Below are positions 1 to 5,310 of a DNA stretch of 5,310 nt, one piece after another. The DNA is from Acidobacteriota bacterium (GTDB lineage: Bacteria; Acidobacteriota; Terriglobia; Terriglobales; Acidobacteriaceae): contig JANXQR010000639.1 in NCBI GenBank assembly GCA_025353435.1, forward strand, positions 1-5,310. Reading direction: 5' to 3'. The position numbers were made by a program, and so were the translations under genes. The stretch's first letter is position 1, and each line of letters begins with the position of its first letter. The notes beneath the pieces were generated by a model. That model was not told where the DNA came from, did no database searches, and saw nothing but the letters and a program-made list of their open reading frames with translations.

Positions 1-779
1 GCCTGCCGCGGCGCGTGGCATTGGTAACACAATCCCTGTCGTGGATCGGGACTGGCTTTCAGCAGGCGCGGGCCATCTGATAGTTGCGGCAGCGAGAGCG
101 TCGTCGCCTGAAAATGCATCTCCTCCCTGCGATCATAGAAAGCGAGCGAGTCGCGAATCGCGGGCGTGGTCTGCGCCTTATGGGCATCAGGCTTGCTCTG
201 GGCCGGTCCTTCGCGATGAATCCAGTGACACGACTGGCATGGAATGATCGGCTCGCTCGCAAGTTCCGGTCGCGTCAGCCGCCATGGCCCCCGCAAATCC
301 TGCGGCTGTACCAGGTCGCGCATCCCGCCTTCAAAATACATGCCGTGACAACGGAAACAATCATCCATCAGGCGCCGTTTCGTATTGTGCGCAGCGTTCG
401 TAAAGATGTCAGTGTAGGTGGCAGAATGCGGCCCCGCATGCCAGCTCGCATACTCATGCTGATGGCATTTCTGGCAATTGCTCATCATGCCGCGCACGTC
501 CGTCTCGCGCAGCCGAATCGCCTCCGGAGCCTTGCCAAACAAATGCATGCGAATGTGCCGCAGTTTGGTGCCAATACTCGCTTCGTGGCAGTCAATGCAT
601 TGCGCGTTGTAGTGCGGCGACCCGTGCACCGCGCTCACCGCCATCGCCATCTCATGGCAATCAGCGCAGGCCGTGCCGTGCCCCGCAGCGTAGTAGAGCG
701 TTGCTCCAGAATTCGCCGAAACCGCCAGCGCAGCCGCCACTCCAAGCCCAATCCCGCAAATGATCAGCGCGCGTTTCAT
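1..779 (-). CDS. Membrane-anchored multiheme c-type cytochrome, NapC/NrfH-like N-terminus (partial, C-terminus beyond left edge)
   Basis: The reading frame is open from the ATG at 779-777 to the window edge, giving 259 codons without a stop. Six CXXCH haem-attachment motifs are visible: CADCH (residues 38-42), CIDCH (61-65), CQKCH (102-106), CFRCH (141-145), CQSCH (181-185) and CYQCH (251-255). More may lie beyond the edge. Residues 4-27 form one hydrophobic segment after MKR, either an uncleaved anchor or a signal peptide. The first motif continues as CADCHEM, the CXXCHXM pattern of the first haem of NrfH, and the first two motifs are spaced as in NapC/NirT/NrfH quinol-linked cytochromes. 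The rest is longer than that family. The ATG overlaps the stop of the GMC gene (ATGA), and AAGGA lies about 14 nt upstream. I infer a periplasm-facing electron carrier between the upstream dehydrogenase and the quinone pool or another redox partner. The multihaem identity is certain; the direction of electron flow and exact subfamily are not. Confidence 0.93.
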   Translation of the reverse strand, partial: MKRALIICGIGLGVAAALAVSANSGATLYYAAGHGTACADCHEMAMAVSAVHGSPHYNAQCIDCHEASIGTKLRHIRMHLFGKAPEAIRLRETDVRGMMSNCQKCHQHEYASWHAGPHSATYTDIFTNAAHNTKRRLMDDCFRCHGMYFEGGMRDLVQPQDLRGPWRLTRPELASEPIIPCQSCHWIHREGPAQSKPDAHKAQTTPAIRDSLAFYDRREEMHFQATTLSLPQLSDGPRLLKASPDPRQGLCYQCHAPRQ

Positions 780-2428
780 GATCGGAACTGGGTTCCTTTC
801 CACTCGCGGACCAGCGCCGCCGATGCGTAGTAAGCGACTGCCATGATGGTCAGCGCGGGGTTGAATCCCCCGTTGGTTACGTGCACGCTGCCATCAATCA
901 CGAACAGGTTGTCGACGTCGTGCACCTGGCAGTTGCGATTCACCACCGACCCGTGCGGATCGTTCCCCATCCTGCACGTCCCGGCCTGGTGCTGCCCGGC
1001 GCTCACAGTCTCCGAGCGGTACGAGATCTGCGAAGTGTGGATCGCGCCGGCCTCATTCAACCAAGCTTCAGCCCGCTTCGCCTGCACAGCGCCAATGTCG
1101 TAGGTGTGAGGATGAACGTTACCCTCAATGCGCGCCACAGGAAGGCCCCATTGGTCCCTCACCCCAGGGTCCACGGTCACGCGTGCAGTCGCGGTCGGAA
1201 TCTGCTGCGTCGGTCCCATAATCACGATGCTCCGCTTGTGCCACGCCCGAATCGCCTGTTTGTGCGCTAGCCCCCATTGCGGCGTTCCAGGAGGCAGCTT
1301 GTCGATCATGTGAATCGGCAGCCGAATGAACTCATTGGCCAGCATGCCGCCGCCGCTCAGCCCCGGCGTGCCGTGGTTGTAGTCACTGATCGCAATGCTG
1401 GCGCCCGGCCCCACATCGTCATAGGTTTCGAAATCGAAATACCCCACAGCGCCGGTGTAATGATGTCCCTGCAGATGGCGGCCCACCTGGTCATAGCGGT
1501 TTCCCAGGCCACTCGGAAAAAGCCGGCTCTTCGAATTCAGCAGCAGGCGCGCCGATTCAATGGCGCACGCCGACACAATCACCACGTCCGCCGCCTGCTC
1601 TTGCGAGTTGCCCTTGTGATCGACATAAGACACGCCCCGCGCCCGGCCGCGATCGTCGGTCAGAATCTGCGTCACCATGCATTCGCTGCGCAGCTCGCAA
1701 TTCCCTGTCGCAAGCGCCACCGGAAGCACCGTATTCTGCGACCCGTTTTTAGCATCCACCTCGCAGGCAAACCCGCAACACCAACGGCAGCGCATGCACG
1801 GCCCGCGCCCGTTGTAGGGAACCGTGTTCCTCGCCATCGGCAGGTGAAACGGATGCAGACCAAGCCGCTTTGCCGCCGGCTCAAGAATGCCGAATTCGCG
1901 ATTCGGCGGCAGAGGCGGCATGGGCAGCCCGCGGCGGCGGGGCCCATGAAAGGGCGTGCCCGAGTAGTCGCCGCTGATGCCAATCTCGTATTCCGCTTTG
2001 TCGTAGAACGGTTCCAGATCGTCGTAGCCGATTGGCCAGTCCTCCAGCGAACTGCCCTCAGGCACGCCATACGTCGACCGCATGCGAAAGTCCTGCGGCA
2101 AGTAGCGCCAGGCCTGTGCGCCGTAACTCAGCGTCCCGCCGCCAACGCACGCTGCATTGTTCTGATACGCGCCGTCGCTTGGCGCCACGGTGCGCGCGTT
2201 CCCTCTGGCATCAACCACAACACGCGGATCGCCCTCGTCATCCGGCCCGAATGCATTGCCCAGCAGTGTCGTCCGCTGATTGCGCATATCGTCCTTGCGG
2301 CAATCGTGCGGCGTGTACCACTTCCCGCGCTCCAGTACCACAATGCTTAATCCGGCGGTCGCAAGTTCCTTGGCAACAATGCCGCCCGCAGCGCCCGAGC
2401 CAATCACCACAGCATTCACGCGTTTCAC
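776..2428 (-). CDS. GMC-family FAD-dependent oxidoreductase (gluconate 2-dehydrogenase alpha / FAD-sugar dehydrogenase-like), 550 aa
   Basis: Residues 8-16 read VIGSGAAGG, the FAD-binding dinucleotide fold, with the ribose-binding acid in VVLERG (E33). Residues 94-108 carry the GMC signature around CVGGGTLSYG. The C-terminal half has QHQAGTCRMG (475-490 region, likely catalytic His480) and NGGFNPALTI (Asn523), the usual GMC active-site pair. Residues 211-222 are cysteine-rich (C211, C214, C217, C218, C222), near where gluconate and FAD-glucose dehydrogenase large subunits have conserved cysteines, some binding an Fe-S cluster. Family members oxidise sugars, sugar acids or alcohols and pass electrons to a cytochrome; the substrate cannot be read here. 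I chose GTG 2428-2426: it overlaps the preceding stop (GTGA), has GGGG about 8 nt upstream, and starts directly at the FAD fold. A frame-open start at 2518 would overlap the preceding gene by about 90 nt. No signal peptide is seen, so export probably depends on the Tat-bearing small subunit. Confidence 0.93.
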   Translation of the reverse strand: MKRVNAVVIGSGAAGGIVAKELATAGLSIVVLERGKWYTPHDCRKDDMRNQRTTLLGNAFGPDDEGDPRVVVDARGNARTVAPSDGAYQNNAACVGGGTLSYGAQAWRYLPQDFRMRSTYGVPEGSSLEDWPIGYDDLEPFYDKAEYEIGISGDYSGTPFHGPRRRGLPMPPLPPNREFGILEPAAKRLGLHPFHLPMARNTVPYNGRGPCMRCRWCCGFACEVDAKNGSQNTVLPVALATGNCELRSECMVTQILTDDRGRARGVSYVDHKGNSQEQAADVVIVSACAIESARLLLNSKSRLFPSGLGNRYDQVGRHLQGHHYTGAVGYFDFETYDDVGPGASIAISDYNHGTPGLSGGGMLANEFIRLPIHMIDKLPPGTPQWGLAHKQAIRAWHKRSIVIMGPTQQIPTATARVTVDPGVRDQWGLPVARIEGNVHPHTYDIGAVQAKRAEAWLNEAGAIHTSQISYRSETVSAGQHQAGTCRMGNDPHGSVVNRNCQVHDVDNLFVIDGSVHVTNGGFNPALTIMAVAYYASAALVREWKGTQFRS

Positions 2429-2970
2429 AGCTTCTGCCCCGCTGCCAGTTTGTACTGCGTCAGATCGTATTGAGCGCGTCCGCGCAGCGGCGGCTCGGCC
2501 AGCCCAAGCATCCGCCAACTCACAGCATCGCGATTGCCGCCATGGCGCGGCGATCCGTAATAACCCTGCAACGTGTGGCGCCGAACCAGCTCGAAAAATG
2601 CCGGGCTCTTTCGCTCCAATTCGACCGCGATCTCGAGCTGCTGCACCGCCGAAATTCCAGCCGGATCAGCACCGAATCGCAAATGGACGATTTGATCGGC
2701 GAGCCTCAGACCGTCGCGATACGCCTGCTGATGAGGCTGATAGTGCCGCACCAGTTGCCGATCGATAAAGTTAACCGCACCGGCTTCGGAGGCGCTCGGA
2801 TAATCATCACCCGGAATGATCTGATCGCAGAGAACAGCTAGCGTGCGGGCCTCGACTTCAGAGAAGAATTCCCACGGTGTGCGATGCGAGAAGCACCCCG
2901 ACACCATCGCCGCACCAGCCGCCGCGCTGATCGCGGTAGCGCCCACCAGCAACTCCCGCCGGTTGACCAC
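2425..2970 (-). CDS. Gluconate 2-dehydrogenase subunit 3 family protein, Tat-exported lipoprotein, 181 aa
   Basis: This is the small (gamma-type) subunit that accompanies GMC dehydrogenases and carries their export signal. The N-terminus has a twin-arginine stretch (NRRELLVG, residues 3-10), a hydrophobic Ala-rich segment (11-23) and a lipobox VSGC with Cys26, so it should be exported folded by Tat and lipidated. The mature part begins with a helical region (WEFFSEVEARTLAVLCDQIIPGD) of the kind seen at the start of Gluconate_2-dh3 domains, followed by DYPSASEAGAVNFIDRQL, typical of the family. About 155 mature residues is normal size. The start is GTG at 2970-2968, preceded by a purine-rich Shine-Dalgarno at 2975-2986; no ATG fits the Tat motif. 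It is the first gene of the operon and its TGA overlaps the GMC start codon. The likely role is to fold with and co-export the signal-less GMC subunit and hold it at the membrane. Family assignment comes from sequence recognition plus context. Confidence 0.88.
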   Translation of the reverse strand: MVNRRELLVGATAISAAAGAAMVSGCFSHRTPWEFFSEVEARTLAVLCDQIIPGDDYPSASEAGAVNFIDRQLVRHYQPHQQAYRDGLRLADQIVHLRFGADPAGISAVQQLEIAVELERKSPAFFELVRRHTLQGYYGSPRHGGNRDAVSWRMLGLAEPPLRGRAQYDLTQYKLAAGQKL

Positions 2971-2974
2971 GAGA

Positions 2975-2986
2975 CCCTCTTTCCTT
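2975..2986 (-). promoter_or_regulatory. Ribosome binding site of the operon's first gene
   Basis: On the minus strand this reads AAGGAAAGAGGG, ending 4 nt before the GTG start at 2970. Two overlapping purine cores (AAGGA and GAGG) could pair with 16S rRNA. It supports GTG as the true start of the small subunit, because no ATG codon lies in frame nearby. Confidence 0.7.
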
Positions 2987-3099
2987 CAGCCCGCGCAATC
3001 CAGCCGTCGCGCAGCTACTGAGCTGCCGCAAAGTCAGGGTGCGACTTAAGGCTGAATTCAAATCGGGCTCCATGGTCGGCTCGGAACAGACGGACTGTC

Positions 3100-3115
3100 C
3101 GTGATGCAGGTCACA
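3100..3115. promoter_or_regulatory. CRP/FNR-family operator-like palindrome upstream of the dehydrogenase operon
   Basis: The sequence is C-GTGA-TGCAGG-TCAC-A. It has perfect GTGA/TCAC half sites separated by 6 bp and departs from the CRP consensus TGTGA-N6-TCACA at one outer base. It lies between the terminator of the preceding gene and the start of the small subunit gene, about 135 bp upstream of that GTG, in the only space available for the operon promoter. An overlapping 13-nt palindrome, ACGGACTGTCCGT, sits at 3090-3102. I infer control by a CRP/FNR-type regulator. No clear -35/-10 pair could be fixed, so whether it activates or represses is unknown. Confidence 0.45.
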
Positions 3116-3152
3116 AAAAAAGAAACGGCGCAGCAGAAACTCTGCCGCGCCG
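3115..3152 (-). terminator. Rho-independent terminator of the VirB10-like gene
   Basis: On the minus strand, 3152-3126 forms a 12-bp stem with one G-U pair (arms CGGCGCGGCAGA and TCTGCTGCGCCG) closed by a 3-nt loop. It is followed by TTTCTTTTTTT at 3125-3115. It begins 19 nt past the TGA at 3174-3172. The plus strand has no T-run after the hairpin, so it works in one direction only. It separates this gene from the downstream dehydrogenase operon, which therefore needs its own promoter. Confidence 0.92.
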
Positions 3153-3171
3153 AAGTCAATCCGAAATTGTG

Positions 3172-4164
3172 TCAGTTGCTTTCTGGTGCGGTGGCAACGA
3201 GATTCAATCGGCTATTTAAGGTAATCATCAGGACCGTCCCGGACTCAAGCCTCGCCTGGGGATGATCCGTAAGCAGGTGAACCGTAATCGCACTGGCGCC
3301 GATCAAGCCGCCGGTCAGCGCGCCGACAGGGCCCGCAATCACAGCGCCCGTAACCGCACCAACGCCCACGGCACCACCATATTCATATCCATCCTTCTTC
3401 CAACGCGAGCCGGCATTGATGGTTCCTTCGCCGCTAACCCGCGTATTGGTGCCCGGCGTGCCCGTGACCTGCGCATCCAAACGGAACCGCTGGCCATCCG
3501 GCAGAATCACCGTATCCGGACGCAGCCTGATGCTGCCGTGACCGCCCGCATGGCCTTCAGACACCTCTACCACGCGCCCGTCAATCTCGGCACCTGCAGG
3601 AATCAACTTCCGCCCTTCCTGCCACACATCGGCGGCCACATGTGTCTTGAAAGTCTGTCCCGGCTCGGAGCTTACCGTCGACAGGCTCGTCATCAGCCGT
3701 ACCCAGATCATCGTGCCCTCAAGCACTTCCCCCGGACCCAGCGGGCGTGGATGCACGATATCGCCATCGGGATCGTTGTATCGGCGCGTCGCCAAGCCAG
3801 GCTCAACTGCCTGCACGCGAGGCTCATTCGGCACAACACGGACTATGCCGTTATCCGTGCCATCAAGCTGGTCCGCATTTGAATACCTGGTCGGCGAATT
3901 CACCGAACTCGATGAAGTATCCAGCGCCTGCCTCACCATCGGCGTCCCAGCCCGCGGCTTGGCCTGCTGCACGGGTTCCTGCACAGTCTGTTGCTGTACC
4001 TGCTGCTGCGGTTGCGGCGCAGGCTGGTCAGGCTGCGCCGTAATGGTATCGTCCGCCGGCGGAGTCGACTGGCCCTGGTAAGGATTCGACTGTGCCGGCA
4101 ACTGGGCACAAAGTGCAGCTGTGGCGAACGCAACAAACACGCACGTCAGAATCGGCCGATTCAT
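3172..4164 (-). CDS. Secreted protein with Gln/Pro-rich linker, VirB10/TrbI-like domain and glycine zipper, 330 aa
   Basis: The N-terminus is a Sec signal peptide (MNRP, then a hydrophobic core at about 5-20, probable cleavage near residues 20-26). Residues 30-70 are rich in Gln and Pro (QPQQQVQQQ), an extended periplasmic linker. Residues 148-230 hold the one recognisable domain: LEGTMIWVRL, SSEPGQTFKTHV, KLIPAGAEIDGRVVEV and LPDGQRFRLDA follow the pattern of the VirB10/TrbI beta domain (a GTxIxxxL strand, a 'LIPxGS' turn and a PDG turn). Residues 263-290 are a Gly/Ala-rich glycine zipper (GGAVGVGAVTGAV...GGLIGAS), suited to membrane insertion or oligomer packing, and the end (LESGTVLMITL) is another VirB10-like strand. 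At 330 aa with no cytoplasmic or transmembrane N-terminus, and with no other secretion genes in view, it is probably not a true type IV secretion component. More likely it is a stand-alone envelope protein of unknown function. It is monocistronic, with its own terminator. Confidence 0.85.
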   Translation of the reverse strand: MNRPILTCVFVAFATAALCAQLPAQSNPYQGQSTPPADDTITAQPDQPAPQPQQQVQQQTVQEPVQQAKPRAGTPMVRQALDTSSSSVNSPTRYSNADQLDGTDNGIVRVVPNEPRVQAVEPGLATRRYNDPDGDIVHPRPLGPGEVLEGTMIWVRLMTSLSTVSSEPGQTFKTHVAADVWQEGRKLIPAGAEIDGRVVEVSEGHAGGHGSIRLRPDTVILPDGQRFRLDAQVTGTPGTNTRVSGEGTINAGSRWKKDGYEYGGAVGVGAVTGAVIAGPVGALTGGLIGASAITVHLLTDHPQARLESGTVLMITLNSRLNLVATAPESN

Positions 4165-4169
4165 AGAAA

Positions 4170-4175
4170 CTCCTT
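4170..4175 (-). promoter_or_regulatory. Shine-Dalgarno sequence of the VirB10-like gene
   Basis: The minus strand reads AAGGAG, then TTTCT, then ATG at 4164. This is a near-perfect ribosome binding site at 5-nt spacing, and it fixes the start of the signal-peptide-bearing protein. Confidence 0.85.
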
Positions 4176-4180
4176 AATAG

Positions 4181-4193
4181 GTGCAAACTGCAC
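4181..4193. repeat. Short inverted repeat GTGCA-AAC-TGCAC beside the ribosome binding site
   Basis: This is a perfect 5-bp inverted repeat with a 3-nt spacer. With one unpaired base the arms extend into flanking AATA/TATT. It lies 5 nt upstream of the Shine-Dalgarno of the VirB10-like gene, so it could be a dyad operator or a small hairpin in the leader RNA. Such short repeats also arise by chance. Confidence 0.35.
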
Positions 4194-4479
4194 TATTGAT
4201 CCTTAACATCGGGCCGCGGCAGAAAACTCCCCACTTCTTTCGACACTGCCCACCACGCAGAGTTGCTCCCCTTCGTTCCTGCGATTCACGGGAGCCACTA
4301 ACCCCACTCTCAGCCTACCCCTTGCCAGCCCCAGCCGATAGTTCCGTAAGTACCTATAGTGCCCAGAGCAGCACGAATCACAAAAGGCACTGCCCATCAC
4401 CGACTTCTCCGCATCGCGTCTCGATACATCACCTTAGCCGCGCTGTGATCCCCGCCACACAGGCTTCCATGCATCGGTT
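4194..4479. other. Intergenic stretch between divergent genes, no gene recognised
   Basis: This stretch separates the VirB10-like gene (leftward) from enolase (rightward). It has no tRNA-like T-loop, no convincing riboswitch-like fold and no repeat array that I can see. A 65-codon minus-strand frame at 4203-4400 has an Arg/Cys-rich, unfamiliar composition and is not called. The promoter of the leftward gene must lie here or just to its left, but I cannot place a -35/-10 pair with confidence. Confidence 0.5.
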
Positions 4480-4488
4480 TGTTAGAAT
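4480..4488 (+). promoter_or_regulatory. Candidate extended -10 promoter for enolase
   Basis: The sequence TGTTAGAAT matches the extended -10 form TGN-TATAAT with one mismatch in the hexamer (TAGAAT). The -35 position 17 bp upstream has no good match, which extended -10 promoters tolerate. Transcription would begin near 4494-4496. That leaves a leader of about 150 nt to the enolase start at 4649, or about 37 nt to the alternative ATG at 4532. Confidence 0.45.
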
Positions 4489-4522
4489 CCCCTTGGAAAC
4501 ATTCGCCAATTTTTCTCGGGAC

Positions 4523-4534
4523 GGAGACAAGATG
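4523..4534 (+). promoter_or_regulatory. Alternative in-frame start of enolase with its own Shine-Dalgarno
   Basis: GGAG at 4523-4526 is followed 5 nt later by ATG at 4532-4534. The frame runs without a stop for 39 codons (MRSVQELLTT..., ending ...HRIARTD) into the enolase ATG at 4649. About two thirds of its third codon positions are G or C, compatible with coding. It could be the true start (an N-terminally extended enolase), a second start, or a chance frame. The family's usual N-terminus begins at 4649. Confidence 0.3.
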
Positions 4535-4638
4535 CGCAGCGTGCAAGAGCTTCTGACCACCATTCAGAGCGCATCCGGAGATTCTCTTGCCGTGGATCGC
4601 CGCCCCCGATTGAACGACCGGCTACAGCACCGCATTGC

Positions 4639-4642
4639 GAGG
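4639..4642 (+). promoter_or_regulatory. Ribosome binding site of enolase
   Basis: GAGG ends 6 nt before the ATG at 4649. This supports the start at which the protein aligns with the conserved N-terminus of bacterial enolases. Confidence 0.6.
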
Positions 4643-4648
4643 ACAGAT

Positions 4649-5310
4649 ATGACTGAAATTGTTGCTATTCGTGCGCGAGAAGTTTTAGATTCGCGCGGAA
4701 ATCCGACCGTGGAAGCGGACGTGATTCTTGAAAGTGGTGCCCTCGGACGCGCCATTGTGCCCTCCGGCGCGTCTACCGGCGAGCATGAAGCCATGGAACT
4801 GCGCGATGGCGACAAGAGCCATTACATGGGCAAGGGCGTCCTGCAAGCCGTTGAAAATGTCGAGACCGTGATCGCGCCTGAACTTGAAGGCATGGACGCC
4901 TCCAACCAGCGCCTCATTGACGCCACCATGATCGCCCTCGACAGCACCGCCAACAAAAGCAAGCTCGGTGCCAACGCCATCCTCGCCGTCTCCATGGCCT
5001 GCGCCCGCGCCACCGCACAGACCCTCGAGATTCCTCTCTATCGCTACCTCGGCGGCGTCAACGCCAGCATCCTGCCCACCCCCATGCTCAACGTCCTCAA
5101 TGGCGGCGCGCACGCTGATTCCAACGTCGACTTCCAGGAATTCATGATCATGCCCGTCGGCGCCGAGCGCTTCTCCGACGCCCTGCGCTGGTCCGCTGAA
5201 ACCTTCCACACCCTAAAAAGCGTCCTCAAGAAAAAGGGCTACAACACAGCGGTTGGCGACGAAGGCGGCTTTGCTCCCTCGCTCACGTCGAACTCCGAAG
5301 CCATCGAGCT
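4649..5310 (+). CDS. eno: Enolase (phosphopyruvate hydratase), partial, C-terminus beyond right edge
   Basis: This enzyme converts 2-phosphoglycerate to phosphoenolpyruvate in glycolysis and the reverse in gluconeogenesis; it is cytosolic, needs Mg2+ and is often part of RNA degradosomes. About 220 of the usual roughly 430 residues are present. The first residues (MTEIVAIRAREVLDSRGNPTVE pattern) are the canonical enolase N-terminus. PSGASTGEHEA at 38-48 is the mobile active-site loop with Ser41, a Mg2+ ligand. HADSNVDFQEFM (155-166) carries His155 and Glu164, and GDEGGFAP (203-210) carries Glu205; these correspond to the E. coli active-site acids Glu167 and Glu208. The catalytic lysine and remaining metal ligands lie outside the window. 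The start at 4649 is chosen by family alignment and the GAGG site; an in-frame ATG at 4532 would add 39 residues. It is transcribed away from the VirB10-like gene, probably alone from the promoter near 4480. Confidence 0.97.
   Translation, partial: MTEIVAIRAREVLDSRGNPTVEADVILESGALGRAIVPSGASTGEHEAMELRDGDKSHYMGKGVLQAVENVETVIAPELEGMDASNQRLIDATMIALDSTANKSKLGANAILAVSMACARATAQTLEIPLYRYLGGVNASILPTPMLNVLNGGAHADSNVDFQEFMIMPVGAERFSDALRWSAETFHTLKSVLKKKGYNTAVGDEGGFAPSLTSNSEAIE

Noticed and set aside
84..830. Plus-strand open frame (248 codons) opposite the cytochrome gene
   Set aside because: The minus strand has six CXXCH motifs in one frame; the plus-strand product is Arg-rich and unlike any protein I know.
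1277..2350. Long plus-strand open frame (357 codons) opposite the GMC gene
   Set aside because: It is antisense to a clear GMC gene, is rich in Arg/His/Ala as expected of a GC-rich shadow frame, and has no recognisable motif.
2429..2518. Longer start for the GMC gene adding 30 residues
   Set aside because: The added residues lie inside the small-subunit gene, resemble no signal peptide, and the GTGA overlap gives a natural start right at the FAD fold.
2858..3073. 71-codon minus-strand frame upstream of and overlapping the small subunit (MEPDLNSAL...)
   Set aside because: It overlaps the Tat signal region in another frame and becomes low-complexity Gly/Arg sequence there. It has no support beyond being open.
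3985..4035. CTG-rich, repeat-like stretch
   Set aside because: It encodes the Gln/Pro-rich linker (CAG codons on the minus strand) of the secreted protein; it is coding low complexity, not a CRISPR or independent repeat.
4350..4362. CACTATAGG on the minus strand, resembling the end of a T7-type phage promoter or a -10 element
   Set aside because: Only the last 8-9 bases match and the rest of the phage promoter is absent. As a sigma-70 -10, the nearest -35-like TTGTGA is at a poor 19-bp spacing.
4203..4400. 65-codon minus-strand frame before the VirB10-like gene, with a GGAG near its GTG
   Set aside because: The composition is Arg/Cys-rich with no domain, and it sits in the expected promoter and leader space. 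A short Shine-Dalgarno match alone is weak support.

Overview
The window looks like a chromosomal segment of a GC-rich (about 60% by eye), diderm, respiratory bacterium. The combination of a periplasmic GMC dehydrogenase operon with a multiheme cytochrome, a secreted Gln/Pro-rich VirB10-like protein and this style of enolase would fit Acidobacteriota (Terriglobia). That assignment comes from general resemblance only, and no marker gene in the window proves it.

Layout: positions 1-2970 hold a tight three-gene minus-strand operon, transcribed right to left. Its genes are a Tat-exported lipoprotein of the gluconate 2-dehydrogenase subunit 3 family (2425-2970), a GMC-family FAD oxidoreductase (776-2428) and a membrane-anchored multiheme c-type cytochrome (1-779, cut by the left edge). 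Both junctions are 4-nt start/stop overlaps (GTGA, then ATGA), so translation is probably coupled. Together they read as a periplasmic sugar/alcohol-type dehydrogenase complex. The GMC subunit oxidises the substrate, the small subunit carries the only Tat signal and a lipid anchor, and the cytochrome moves the electrons to or from the membrane. Upstream of the operon is a good CRP/FNR-family operator-like palindrome (3100-3115).

Positions 3115-4164 hold a single minus-strand gene ending in a textbook intrinsic terminator (3115-3152). It encodes a secreted protein with a Gln/Pro-rich linker, a VirB10/TrbI-like beta domain and a glycine zipper. It has a strong Shine-Dalgarno sequence and a small inverted repeat just upstream of it.

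Positions 4165-4648 are a divergent intergenic region with no convincing gene. Its right part contains an extended -10 promoter candidate (4480-4488) and the leader of enolase. Enolase (eno, from 4649) runs off the right edge. An in-frame ATG with its own Shine-Dalgarno sequence, 39 codons upstream at 4532, leaves its true start slightly open.

The most notable points are the pairing of a GMC/Tat-lipoprotein dehydrogenase with a NapC/NrfH-like hexaheme-or-larger cytochrome instead of the usual partner cytochrome, a cysteine cluster in the GMC subunit, the CRP-like operator, and the possible enolase N-terminal extension. I see no clearly unprecedented system, mobile element, CRISPR array or RNA gene.
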